NCBI GenBank assembly: GCA_964017145.1
Contig: CAXHKQ010000303.1
Location: forward strand, 1-19,801
Length of the DNA stretch: 19,801 bases
Reading direction: 5' to 3'
From: Agrocybe praecox
Taxonomy: Eukaryota; Basidiomycota; Agaricomycetes; Agaricales; Agrocybaceae
Under the pieces are notes generated by a model. It was given only the letters and a program-made list of their open reading frames with translations. It did not search any database and was not told the DNA's origin. Of this stretch, positions 9,032 to 19,017 are shown piece by piece; the first letter of the stretch is position 1, and each line of letters opens with the position of its first letter. The translations under genes were made by a program, and so were the position numbers.

Positions 9032-12000
9032 ATGAGCACGACCAATTCAATTACCCGCAAGACATCCGTTGTGACCAGCACCAATTTCGACGCACCGAAA
9101 ATTAAAGAATATGCCGTCGATAGCGACAAAATCGGCGAAACGCCGCCAACTGAAGTGAGCCCTTTCCGCCGTGCATTGCCCCAGTTTCTTGCCTGTATGG
9201 CAAAAAATCTGCTGCTATTCGATCTCGGAATGTCCATCGGCTTCCCGACCATCGTCATACCGGTGCTGCTCGGCAAACAGCCCGACCGGAATCCCGGCGG
9301 TGATCATCATGACAGGCTTGGAGGCAACTTGGGTCGGTGAGTAAAATCATAATATTGATATCATGCATAGGAAAGTGCCATGAATACGAAGAAAAATCAA
9401 CAAGACCAGAAGATTCCGTTCGTCTTTCTTGAACCGCGCTTTATCGTTTTGTTCTGGGTTAAGGTCAGTATTTCGAAATGTGTTTGTGTATTATAATGAC
9501 GGATTGCTGATTGATTGTTATTTTTAACTTGATTAATACAATGTGTTGAAATATTAACGATTTTTTTAGTACATTAAACCAACTTACAATCGAAATTAAT
9601 ATTATTATTAATAACTTGAATAATACAATGTGTTGAAATATCTATATAGATAAAACTGAATTCCGTTTTGTTTGTTTGTTTGTTTGTAATGCATGGCCGG
9701 CTAAACGGCTCAACCGATTGGGCTGAAAATTTGAGAGTGTGTTCAGGTCGACCCTGAGCGTGTTTGTGCCATAAATTTGTTTTTGTAATTTGCATCGGGA
9801 CCCACCGGGCGAGCGAGGCGAGCTCTGAAAAGCCCGCCGCAGGCGCTAGCGGCGCAGCCGCTAGTTAACGATATTTATAGTATACATTATAATGTATACC
9901 TACTTGCAATCGAACAACAAGGTTCGTGAAAGTGTCAACAGCACAAAACTTATGGTAGAAACAAATTGAGGGTATTCAATATAAAAAAGGGTTTTCAATA
10001 TGAAATTCAAAATAATAAAATATGGTGTTCCGATATCATATCGATATCCGGATAAGGTGGTTCGTGAATCATTTCAATCAACACATAACAGATGCTAGAA
10101 ACAATTTGCAGGTCTTTGAAAAGAAAACGAAAAGTGTTGCACCCAAATTTGATAAACAGTCATTCCCTCAAACCACAGGCAGCCTGCTCTTCCTCGCCGA
10201 GCCCCTGGGTAGCATGAGCTCCGGCTGGATCACCGAGCAGCTGGGCCGCAAGCGCTCTATGATACTCGTCAATCTGCCGCACATTGCCGCATGGACGATG
10301 CTGTACTTTGCGCACTCGAAGGCGCACGTGTATTGTGCGACAGCACTGCTGGGCTTGGGCGCCGGATTGCTGGGCTCACCGGTCGCTGTCTATGTCGGTG
10401 AAATCAGGTGCTTTAGATGCAAGTGAATTTCTTGCCCGCCGAAACGATTCCTAATAACCATCTTGATCTCCCCCCTCGTCGATCAGTCATCCCTCGATTC
10501 GCGGAATTCTGCTCTCTTTCTCCGGCATCTGCAAATCACTCGGTCTGCTGACTATCTTCATGCTCGGCTCCCTTACAACGTGGCGAATGGCCGCCCTCTA
10601 TTGCCTCGCCGTGCCGCTGCTCGCAATGGCCGCCATCTGCTTCGTGCCGGAAACGCCGCACTGGTTGATTTCGCACGGCCAGCCGGCGGCCGCTCAGCGT
10701 GCCCTGCAGTGGCTGCGCGGCTGGGTGCCTCCGCAAGCGGTGGCCACCGAGTTCGCGGCACTGCACAACTACATCGAGCAGGCGGGCTCGTGCGATGCGT
10801 GCAGCTCGCTGCGGCGAAGCGGAGTTGAGGTGCGCTGCACACATCCCAGCACGTATGTGCAGAAGGTGCGAGACCTGCTGCGGCCGAAAACGTTGCGGCC
10901 GTTTGGCCTGTTGGTGGTGATGTTCTGGGTGGTGCAGGTGGGCGCCAATTCGGCGATCCGACCGTTTTTGGTGCAGATTTTCCAGACATTTCGGCTGCCG
11001 ATCGATGCTAATTGGGCGTCGGTAAGTTGTTTGCTCCATTCGCCGAGTTTTTTCTTGCACCATTCTACGAAATTCACAACCTTTTTCAAAATGGAATTGG
11101 ATAGGCAATTTATAACTTCATTCTAGCAAGATTATTGTTGAATGTAAAAGCTTCGAGCTATTCTTCGAACAATTCGGTATTTGAAAATGGAAATGATTTC
11201 GCATTTTATTCGATTGAGCTAAGGTGTTGAGTTGTTTATTGAATCTAATATAATCATTATGAATTCAAAAAAATATATATAGGGTAGGTTGCCCATTCAT
11301 TGGCATCCTAAGGTTACTTTACTTACTTACTTACGACGCGTATGCCAAAGTGGCACATAGCGCGAACACGAACTTCCTCCAACGGACCCGGTGTCGAGTC
11401 ATCTCGTGGTGAGGTTCGTGTCGTTCGCAACCCACATATTTCGGTGCTCAAGGTGGTTGGCCTTTTTACACCTAGGTAGCCCTTCTACCACTGGTCGCTA
11501 CCCGACCGGTTCGCATAGTCCATTAGCCAAGCTAGGTTCAAACGAGAACCTAACCCGTTTCCATGGGGCGCCACGCGGAGGCTGGACTTCTACTTGAGCT
11601 TCGGGAGACAGTTGCAAGACTGGAACTAAGCTTAAACTACTGAATAAGGCTTAGAACGATCAGACTCTACCCTGTTCCCTAACCCCGTGCCCCCCACTAA
11701 GGTTACGGGGCCATATCTTCCGTTTGGAACAACATATCGCGGAGCTCCTGGATCCGATCGAAAGCTTAGTTCAATAGCTAAAAACTATACCAAACATAAC
11801 TTGAAAATATTTAAAGATGCGAATTCCGCAGCTTAATAGAAATACGCAATAAAAAATATTCTTTATTGATTCAGTAGTTGTGACTCAACATTTGAATCAG
11901 TCAACAACGCCTTTATGGACGACTTTCTTAGTGACGGCATACTGAACATTCATATGAATGTAACAAATATTATATTTAAATTATATCCATCACCAATCGT

Positions 12001-13355
12001 ACACTGTTCGATCAAGGTGCAAATAGATGGGCAATGGGCACATGTACTATTCTTATATAATGCGACATAGTGTAAGTCCTTGTCACAATAATGTTCGAAC
12101 GATCGTTGAACTGCGAAGTTCATATTGATGAGAAGGACTTGAAATTTGATTCTCAAAGATAACCGAAGTTACATCAGACGTGTGTTTTTCGCATTTTTCC
12201 CGTTGCGGCTACAGAATAACGATTAGACAGCTCAATTGTTATGGAAAAGAGAACTCTCACTGTGATGAAACATTTATTCTCATAAACTTTTGTTCTAACA
12301 TCGCCACGGACGTCGGTACGTGAGGGTGCCAACGAATGGGAAACCTACCCTACATAATAAAAATAACATATAATGCAAATAAATTACAAGTAAACTCTAA
12401 ACGGATACAATTTATTCTGGATCTTATGAATTCCATCAAGCACTTTCTGCACTCGATGCGACACTTTGTGCAATATTATAATACGGTTCATCGATTCTCG
12501 GAACACCATCTATCATAATTTTATTGACGTCTACAAAGGCTTATAAAACCTGCATTAATATTTAGTATGAGTGAACTAAACTGTGTGTACATTACATTAC
12601 ATCGACGATCAAAATTGCTTCATTTCACAGGTCCTCATGGGTTTGACTGACGTTCTATCGGGAGTGTTATGTATTTTCGCCATTCCGGCATTCGGTAAAC
12701 GGCGCCTGTTCCTCGTGGCACTGAGCGGAGCGGCCGCCTTCAGTCTGGCCATCGCTGCCAATGCGTACGTGTCATTCGATTTTTGGACATCGTCATTCCC
12801 GTCGGCTGCCGATGGCCAACCGATTGAAGTGGATGCCGACCGACCCAACGACAATGTGACGGCAATGGTGCTGTTTGTTGGACTGGCGGCATGCGCGAAT
12901 GTGGTCAATTGCATGCCGTGGGTGCTGAGCAGCGAGGTGTTTCCGTTCCGTGTTCGCGGCACCGCTTCGGGGATTTCGTCGGCTTTCAGTTACGTGTGCA
13001 TGTTCATTGCGACAAAAACGTATTTTAATGTGGAGCAGAGCATGTCGATTTGCGGAGCGTTCGTGTTTTATGGACTGATGACTAGTCTTGGGTGAGATTT
13101 TTTGGTTCCTTTTATTCTATACAATTCTACAATGACTTAAATATATTCTAATTTCCTCTCAGATTCGTGATGCTCTACCTCATTCTGCCCGAAACGGAGT
13201 CCCGTTCGCTGGAGGAAATCGAGCGTTTCTTCTCGGATAATAGTAGACGATGGAATGATCGAACGATTCGACGCATCGGCGCAGATGATGCGAAGGGCGA
13301 GACGAATATCGGATTTGATTGCGTTGAGTTGCGAGTGGGAAAGAATTCAGTTTGA
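9032..13355 (+). CDS. Tret1-like sugar transporter 4, frameshift in exon 1
   Basis: MFS sugar porter of about 574 residues after frame correction. The exons are 9032-9336, 10179-10407, 10487-11021, 12631-13091 and 13163-13355. The chosen start MSTTNSITRK is the first ATG, though the frame is open for 43 codons upstream to an acceptor-like cag at 8901-8903. Motifs are SPFRRALPQFLACMAKN, GWITEQLGRKRSM, VYVGEIS (split by intron 2), VPETPHWLI, a loop with CDAC and CTH, DANWAS before intron 3, SEVFPFRVRGT and LPETESRSLEEIE. In exon 1 the frame after NPG must shift at about 9293-9303 for the sequence to go on as VIIMTGLEATWVG into the gtgagt donor at 9337; otherwise it stops at 9338. One extra base or two missing bases explain it, and alignment with transporter 3 fits two missing bases better. 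It is divergent from transporter 3, and its introns carry mobile elements. Confidence 0.83.
9526..9600. repeat. First copy of a tandem duplication (empty Helitron site)
   Basis: The sequence from aacttgattaatacaatgtg to about acttacaatcgaa recurs from 9613 and again after 9864, with the Helitron-like insertion in between. The junction here reads gttgaaata|ttaacga without the insertion, so it serves as the unoccupied site. Confidence 0.75.
9641..9864 (+). mobile_element. Helitron-like non-autonomous element in intron 1 of transporter 4
   Basis: The 224-bp insert begins TCTATATAGATAAAACTGAA and ends in the GC-rich inverted repeat CTAGCGGC-gca-GCCGCTAG followed by T. The TC start, hairpin plus CTAG end and insertion between A and T without target duplication are Helitron hallmarks. 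It includes a (TTTG)n run at 9666-9686 and a GC-rich tail that contrasts with the AT-rich intron. The paralogous empty site at 9526-9600 fixes both ends exactly. It has no coding capacity for a Rep/helicase. Confidence 0.75.
9880..9899. repeat. Perfect 20-bp palindrome
   Basis: GTATACATTATAATGTATAC equals its own reverse complement. It lies in the second half of the duplicated segment; the first copy has only tagtacatt at this point, so the palindrome arose after duplication. Confidence 0.7.
11282..12350. mobile_element. 1,069-bp TIR element in intron 3 of transporter 4
   Basis: The left end GGGTAGGTTGCCCATTCATT (continuing GGCATCCT) matches the reverse complement of the right end at about 25 of 28 positions. 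TA borders both sides, which suggests a Tc1/mariner-like or related DNA transposon. No transposase frame is visible. The left part of the interior is a separate GC-rich insertion (see 11312-11770). Confidence 0.7.
11312..11770 (-). mobile_element. Probable 5'-truncated non-LTR retrotransposon fragment
   Basis: A block clearly richer in GC than the surrounding intron ends on its left in TTACTTACTTACTTAC, which on the minus strand is a (GTAA)n tail of the kind that ends some RTE-like and other non-LTR retroelements. No reverse transcriptase motif is recognisable, so only the 3' region would be present. The right limit is estimated from the drop in GC. It appears to lie inside the TIR element. 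The family is unknown. Confidence 0.4.
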
Positions 13356-13398
13356 AATAGTTCATATAGTATTTTCACTCAAATTTCACTTTACCACA

Positions 13399-13404
13399 TT
13401 TATT
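13399..13404 (-). promoter_or_regulatory. Polyadenylation signal overlapping the receptor stop codon
   Basis: The minus strand reads CAATAAA: the TAA stop is inside AATAAA. The 3' untranslated region of the receptor mRNA would therefore be only about 20-30 nt and would end in the spacer before transporter 4. Confidence 0.6.
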
Positions 13405-15030
13405 GCTGCAAATCGGCGGACAAATCAAACTGCAGCAAGACAATGAGATAGGAAGTTGCTGCGCTTACTGCCTAAAACAAACAACCAAACATGTTAATAA
13501 TATTGTAAATACGATCACTTTACACATAATCCTCACCGAAAATATGAATGTGAAGTCCAGCACAAACAACCCGAGACCGTTGAATTTGAACGAGGCCTTG
13601 CGATGCAATATTTTCAAAGTGAACGATTTCAGCTTGTTGTAGTACACACTGTCGTTTAGCACGAAAATCGGCTTCTTCTGCAGTATTTTGTGGACAATCA
13701 ACGCCGTTTTGTTCGACTCGTCTCGTGTGTACGTGCAGATGCTCAACAGTGTGTAGATTATCACCAACATGAGAGTGCTCCACAGCAAGTATGACAGCGC
13801 AATGAGAACGAGTCGTGTGTTTTGTCCCCACAGCCAGAAAATCACCTTGGTTTCGAAAAAGAACCCAAACAAAACGATAACGAACGCAACGGACACGAAC
13901 GTAACAATCTGCACGGAATAGATGTTGTTGATCCACTCCGACATTTCCAACAGTTTCTCGTGTTGCTCGAAAATGGTGTGCAGATGAGAATGAACATTTT
14001 TCGGTAATCGGGTGAAAAGGGCTGCTTTCTTGTCGGGTTCATCGAAAGGGTTCTCCTGGATATTGAATCAAGAGTGTTTGTCAAGTTAACATTGAGTTGG
14101 AACAGCATGTATATAGTGTTACTTACATTGTTACTTATCATACTGTCGACTTTAATATTCTGTATTCGATTCTGGGGTTTCAACATCTGCTCGTTTTGAT
14201 CAATATTTCCGAATGCGTTGACGACTTTCGAGTTGTTGTCAGCATTGTTTGATATGTGCGTTAAAAGTCTGGAGTACACACATTTTTATGAACAACTGAT
14301 ATAACATTATTTCAAGACGAAATGTAATTACCTATTAATTTGAATCAATCGCATGTAAATTTCATGCACCGCTGATATGAATTGCCCTTGAATAATGGTG
14401 CCAAATACATACGGAAAAGTGTACACAATGCTAACGATCACAGCATTGTTGAAAATATGGAAAAATATGAAGCTATCGCACACGACAATTCCTGTGAACG
14501 CCAATACGATCACAACGAAACATTTTAGGTTGAACCTCTGATTCTGTTCATCGTGCGAAACTTTTGTTTGCGTTATGGCGAACAGTTTTCGGTCAATGAT
14601 CTTGAGATTCTTCGACAAGTAGTTGGTCTGTCCATTCTGGTACAATCTCAGCGAAAGAAGATACCCAAAAACGCAAATAAAAAGTCCGAGGTAGTTGTGG
14701 ATCAGATGTCCTGAAAATTTGAATTACGTCAGAGACCTTGCAATAATACCAAACAATATACCACATACCAGCCAAACAAATTGCTGGATAGTCGTTCCGA
14801 GCTCCAAGAAACGTCACGTAGTAGAAACAAATGCAATATATTATGTTCAAAACTGTACTGGCTATGAACTGCAGTCGATAGTTGGAGTTCTTCGAAATAC
14901 AACAAACCTGGTAGAAATTTGATGAATTCAAGATAGTTTAATCCTTGATCAGATAATCCAATAAGAATATATTCACCAATTTAGTAATGTCGATATTTGA
15001 AAATCGCTTGCTCAAATCCAATACAGTCAT
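13400..15030 (-). CDS. Insect gustatory receptor, complete, six exons
   Basis: Seven-transmembrane insect chemoreceptor of the gustatory receptor family (434 residues, normal length), a ligand-gated channel in taste neuron membranes; the ligand cannot be told. The exons are 14977-15030, 14769-14907, 14332-14710, 14127-14268, 13537-14055 and 13400-13471, all with GT-AG introns of 58-71 nt and consistent phases. It starts MTVLDLSKRFSNIDITKL. Family marks are hydrophobic segments throughout, the pre-helix stretch HTIFEQHEKLLEMSEWINNIYS, FNGLGLFVLDFTFIFS at the penultimate exon end, and SAATSYLIVLLQFDL in the last exon, where the phase-0 intron before the last helix is typical of Gr genes. No lesion is seen, in contrast to the neighbours. 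The stop codon overlaps an AATAAA signal. It converges on transporter 4, with 44 bp between the stops. Confidence 0.92.
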
Positions 15031-16378
15031 GGTTGATCAACCTCCAGTAGACAGTAGTCAAATACTGCGACCGAATTTGGGAATTCGCTCTCAACCGAAC
15101 TAGCAATTACGACGTCGACCAACAAGCGCACTGCTAAATTATGCACACATCAATTACTCGCATTTTTATTATCACTTATGACGATAATATACTTTGACAC
15201 ACCTACGAATGGAACGACGACATTCACTTGGGCTGCATCTGCATACATATGGGGTGTTTCAATGAATCAATTAGATTGCTGCTTGTGGAACATTTAACCC
15301 TTCCAACGCCGTTATCATCATGTTTGGTGCTACAACCCGTAGGTCTTGACCTCCCTTGTATACTCCACTTGTATTTGAAGAGTAGCAGGGCTTCGTAACC
15401 GGTTTCGGGTTTGAAAGATGACATGTGGTTAGCACATCGCTCTAAAGAGTATCCCTAGGCAACATTTAACATCCTTCCTGTGGATCATCGTGTGGAGAAA
15501 ACCAAAAACTTTCACCCACTCCCGAGATTCGAACCCGGGACCTCCCGCTCGTGAGGCAAGCACTCTATCACCTACACCACTCAGACGACGTTAGTGCATT
15601 AAAATATGTCAAAACCTATTTTAGATGTTGGACTGTGGACAAATTGTATCATACTACCAATGTTGATTTGTATGTGGAGCATTCTCAGTCCTAGACCCTT
15701 AATAATGAGTTAATGCGGATTATTTTGTGAACGAGTCAATTACTACATGGGCTGAAAAGTGATGAGACAAAACCATGAAATGAGGCACAAAATAGTTCGG
15801 AAAATATCGCAATATGGCCTCAATTATGTATGGACAAATGGGGAATTATCAAAAAGTCAACCAGGACACAAGAATTACGGATCGACAAGTGATTGGATGT
15901 GTTGAAGTAGTCGTCGAGCATAAATGATAGTCCATAAAATACTCGTCGAAAAATCCTAAAACTCTATTAGAAGCAGTCGGATTCTTCGTAAAAATTATTC
16001 ATACTTAACATAAAGTACGAAATTTCCGTCGAGTTTTTGATGGGCTAATATTTATGCCAGACGACATTGGTAAACGCCTGAATAATGAAACAGCAACGTG
16101 AAATAATTGAGTTAAAACACTATAAGTTCAAGGTGGTACGAATCAGCTCTCGATTGTCGTAGAAATGATCGTCTTATCATCGTTTTTGAACATGAGAGAG
16201 CTTGAAGATGAGCATGAGACAAAATTCCATCACTTTCAATCTAAATAATGATAAGAAACGAAATTCGAGGAATTCCCCGATAGTCGTATAGGAACAAAGT
16301 GACTTGAAAAATTGGCTGAGACTTGCAACCATTCTCGACAGTCGGATTCTTGTCGCAGCCACGACATCATCACTCGCG
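15031..16378. other. Intergenic region upstream of receptor and protease
   Basis: This spacer holds the promoters of two divergent genes and a tRNA-derived SINE (about 15300-15590). The stretch 15735-16140 has the feel of a decayed insertion (tggacaaatgggg, atgggctgaaaagt), but I cannot assign it. I see no further gene. Confidence 0.5.
15300..15590 (-). mobile_element. tRNA-derived SINE
   Basis: Read on the minus strand, it begins at about 15590 with a tRNA-like head. The A-box region is GTGGTGTAGGTGATAGAGTG and the B box is GGTTCGAATC (15526-15535), and a T arm and anticodon arm (possible CTC) can be folded. No acceptor stem forms and the sequence runs on into an unrelated body that includes a tacaacccgtaggtcttgacc stretch (plus strand). 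This pattern is a SINE, not a tRNA gene. The left (3') limit and target duplication are not resolved. Confidence 0.7.
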
Positions 16379-18931
16379 ATGTTCGTGCTCCGATCACCAT
16401 TTCTGTGGACCTTCGTGTGGGCCGTTTTCGCTTCACATCGTGTCGCATCGTGTCCAGCACCCAGCCGGTGCGTTCCACTCGCGCAATGCGACACCATTCT
16501 CAAGCGGATAGCCGACATAAGTGCTCCAATGCGTCGAAGTCACCAAAGCCATGTCCGTCGTCTCATTCGATCGTGTGGCTCGACGCACATGCCATCCAGA
16601 TTCGATCGTCGCAGTTTGCAAGCTGACGAGGAGACTCGTGTTTGCTGTCCGGCCAGCTATCAGCGCGAGTCGGTGATGCAGCACCAGAATCTGCGACTGT
16701 TGCCGAGTCCGAGCACGTGTGGCTCGGTCAAGCCTGAGGATTCGGTGACCGTCGGAAATGCCACCGAGCTGAACCAGTATCCGTGGATGGCGTTGCTGAT
16801 GGCCGCGAATCAACAGATGTGTGGCGGATCGCTGATCAATGAGCGCTACGTGCTGACGGCAGCGCACTGTTTCCATGGCATAGTTAAACCGTGTGTATCG
16901 ATTCTAAATAGTGTAGCTCGGATGTTCAGCCTTTCAACGAAATGAAATATCGTTGATAAATATGCCAGAAAGGCTGAAAGTGAGAATAACTACTAATTTA
17001 TCTAAAAACCATAAACCATACTGAACCATTCTCTATGTGTTCTGTTTCTCAAACCATGGTTTGGGTACATTCTATTGCAGTTGTTAAAGTTAATTTGCTA
17101 AACATCCGGCTCATACCAGAGAATATTTCTTACTACAATTATGCGTCACATTTCATCTTAGACCCTTTATCTAATTGTACATATTTTAATCAAATTTCAC
17201 ACAGATCACTGTTCAACTTTTAGTTTTCAAAAATCTCAAATAAGTTCGTTAGTGAAATCTAATATACTAAACAAATAATTAAATATAGTAGATTAGATTA
17301 AATTGATAGAATTGTTCGAAATCGAAATATCACTGAGAAAAAAATCAATGTTTGTATAGAGAACATTTCATTTATCAATTTTCCCTCCACACCTTTTGTC
17401 AGTACAATTTTGTATAAATTAACGGAACTCGGCTAGGATCGAGAAACAAAAGGCATGTTCTGATGTCGTTTCAAAATTTGTGCCCCGACAATCGGACATT
17501 TTTTCGAGAGCCTACATCACACGATATTCGACAAATTTGAAGAAAATAGAATTGTTTTAGCTAGATCACGTATCGTTTTTATTATCACGTATCGTTTTTA
17601 TTCAGGAATCTATCTTAAGAAGTTATCGATGTTTTCCGAGATGAACAAATACATGGTAGATTTCTGTGAATACGCACATGATATCACTAACATGTATGAA
17701 AAATGTATGAAGTGCGCAAAGTGTCCGATTGCTGGAGCATGTGTGTTGTTCCACTAAAACTCATGTATCTCGATGAAAAATCTTACAGCATATTCGTGTT
17801 GCGCATTATATTTCCAAATAGATAAAGTTGGAAATGTTTTTTTTTATATTTTTATAAACCATGTTATGTCGTGTTCAGAAAACAAAAAATGTCACTTTTA
17901 CAAAATCAGCGATAACTATCGCAATTTGTAACCAAACACGAAGTGCTAAATCGAGAATATTAATTCATGTTCCAAAAGGCATAAATATAGGACCATTCAT
18001 TTTATATATTTTGTCGATATTGTAATTCTGCGAGTGTCCCATTGCTGGAGCATCTATTTTACCTTTTTCTCTGTTTCTAGTTAGGATCCTAAAACGCCTT
18101 TTTAGCCTGAAGTACCGGGGCTTTGCTTATCATAAACCCAATCGAAATAATCATCCACTGTCTGCCCTAATCAGTGAAGTCGTGCGATTGGGTGAAAGCC
18201 ACATAGACGATGATCCCGATTGTCAGATGCCGCCTGACGGAAAAGTCGAGTATTGTGCGGAGAAAATGCAAGAATTCAGGATCGATATATCGATGGTCCA
18301 ATTTCATGGACTCTACAAACCAGGCATGTTTATGCATGACATTGCGTTGATTCGCTTGCCGAGAGCCGCCAATTTATCAGCTGGTATGTACACTTCTGAC
18401 CATCTTTATTCTCGTATCGAGCATCCAATATTTGCATTATTTCGTTTCGATGCAGAGAATGTTCGTCCAATCTGCCTGCCGTGGACTGACGAGCTACAGC
18501 GCACCCGACTAGAGGGACAATATCTGTTTGCCGGCTGGGGAAAAACGGTTGCTTGTAAGCGCATTCTAGAATACTGTACACATCACTTTGCCAATTTGTC
18601 ATACATATCTTTCATCCAAAAGACAACCCATCTCAGCAACTGTTGCAGCTCAAACTGCCTGCTGTGTCGCAAAGCCGAATGTTCCGAGAGAGTTCGCATG
18701 CGTGTGAACGAAACCCAAATGTGTGCGGGCGGTCAAAAGGGCGAGGACACCTGTAGGGGCGATTCAGGCGGACCGCTGTTCGCCCAATACTATGACGATC
18801 GGGTGAAGTGGGTGGTGTTCGGATTGAACTCTCTCGGAGCGTTCCATTGCAGTCGTTTCGTTGAGACACCGTCGATTTTTACGAACATAGGAATGTATAT
18901 GATGTGGATTTTGAATACGATTAGGGAATGA
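16379..18931 (+). CDS. CLIP-domain trypsin-like serine protease, frameshift in last exon
   Basis: Secreted haemolymph protease of 398 residues after frame correction. The exons are 16379-16890, 18106-18383, 18456-18554 and 18623-18931. The ATG at 16379 (MFVLRSPFLWTFVWAVFAS) gives a signal peptide; it is followed by a six-cysteine CLIP domain (SCPAPSRCVPLAQC ... RSCGS ... VCCP). The chymotrypsin-fold domain shows YPWMALL, TAAHC (His), HDIALIRL (Asp), ICLPW, AGWGKT and GDSGGP (Ser), with Asp six residues before the Ser, indicating trypsin-like specificity. CLIP proteases act in melanisation and Toll cascades. The expected Arg-IVGG activation site reads EDS-VTVGN, with no basic residue. In exon 4 the frame QLLQLKLPAVS must shift at about 18667-18673 to join KAECSERVRM. 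The 72-nt intron is open in frame; only the family alignment (SA-ENVRPICLP) shows it is removed. Confidence 0.87.
17481..17739. mobile_element. Probable 259-bp MITE
   Basis: TGCCCCGACAATCGGACA at 17481-17498 and TGTCCGATTGCTGGAGCA at 17722-17739 are inverted copies matching at 15 of 18 positions. Related single copies occur at 18035-18052 and 7965-7982, so this is a dispersed repeat end. I see no clear target duplication and the family is unknown. Confidence 0.5.
17565..17602. repeat. 19-bp perfect tandem duplication
   Basis: ATCACGTATCGTTTTTATT occurs twice back to back. It lies within the putative MITE. Confidence 0.8.
18035..18052. repeat. Extra copy of the 18-bp TIR-like motif
   Basis: TGTCCCATTGCTGGAGCA differs at one base from the motif at 17722-17739 and has the same orientation. 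It lies about 50 bp before the intron acceptor. Confidence 0.55.
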
Positions 18932-19017
18932 TACTGTTCATTCGAGGACTGACTGGCGACTTTCGAATTTGTTCGAGCACATATATATATGCCTGGTCGA
19001 GAATGCATTAAAGAAAC

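Larger units (their letters stand above)
16891..18105 (+). other. Long AT-rich intron 1 of the protease
   Basis: The 1,215-nt intron lies between AHCFHGIVKP and LKYRGFAYHKP (donor gtgtgt, acceptor gccttttttag-like cctttttag). It holds a probable MITE (17481-17739), one more copy of its terminal motif at 18035-18052 and a 19-bp tandem duplication at 17565-17602. I see no other gene. Confidence 0.7.

Noticed and set aside
11317..11333. CRISPR-like or regulatory direct repeats (ttac)n
   Set aside because: Simple tetranucleotide run best explained as a retroelement tail; no spacers.
13520..13936. Second long open frame overlapping the receptor exon
   Set aside because: Composition-driven shadow; the receptor frame has family motifs and matching splice sites.
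15519..15590. tRNA gene on the minus strand
   Set aside because: A and B boxes and two arms are present, but the acceptor stem does not pair and the sequence continues into a non-tRNA body, so it is a SINE head.
15735..16140. Decayed mariner transposase
   Set aside because: A few phrases resemble mariner ends, but no inverted ends or DDE/D motif could be traced.
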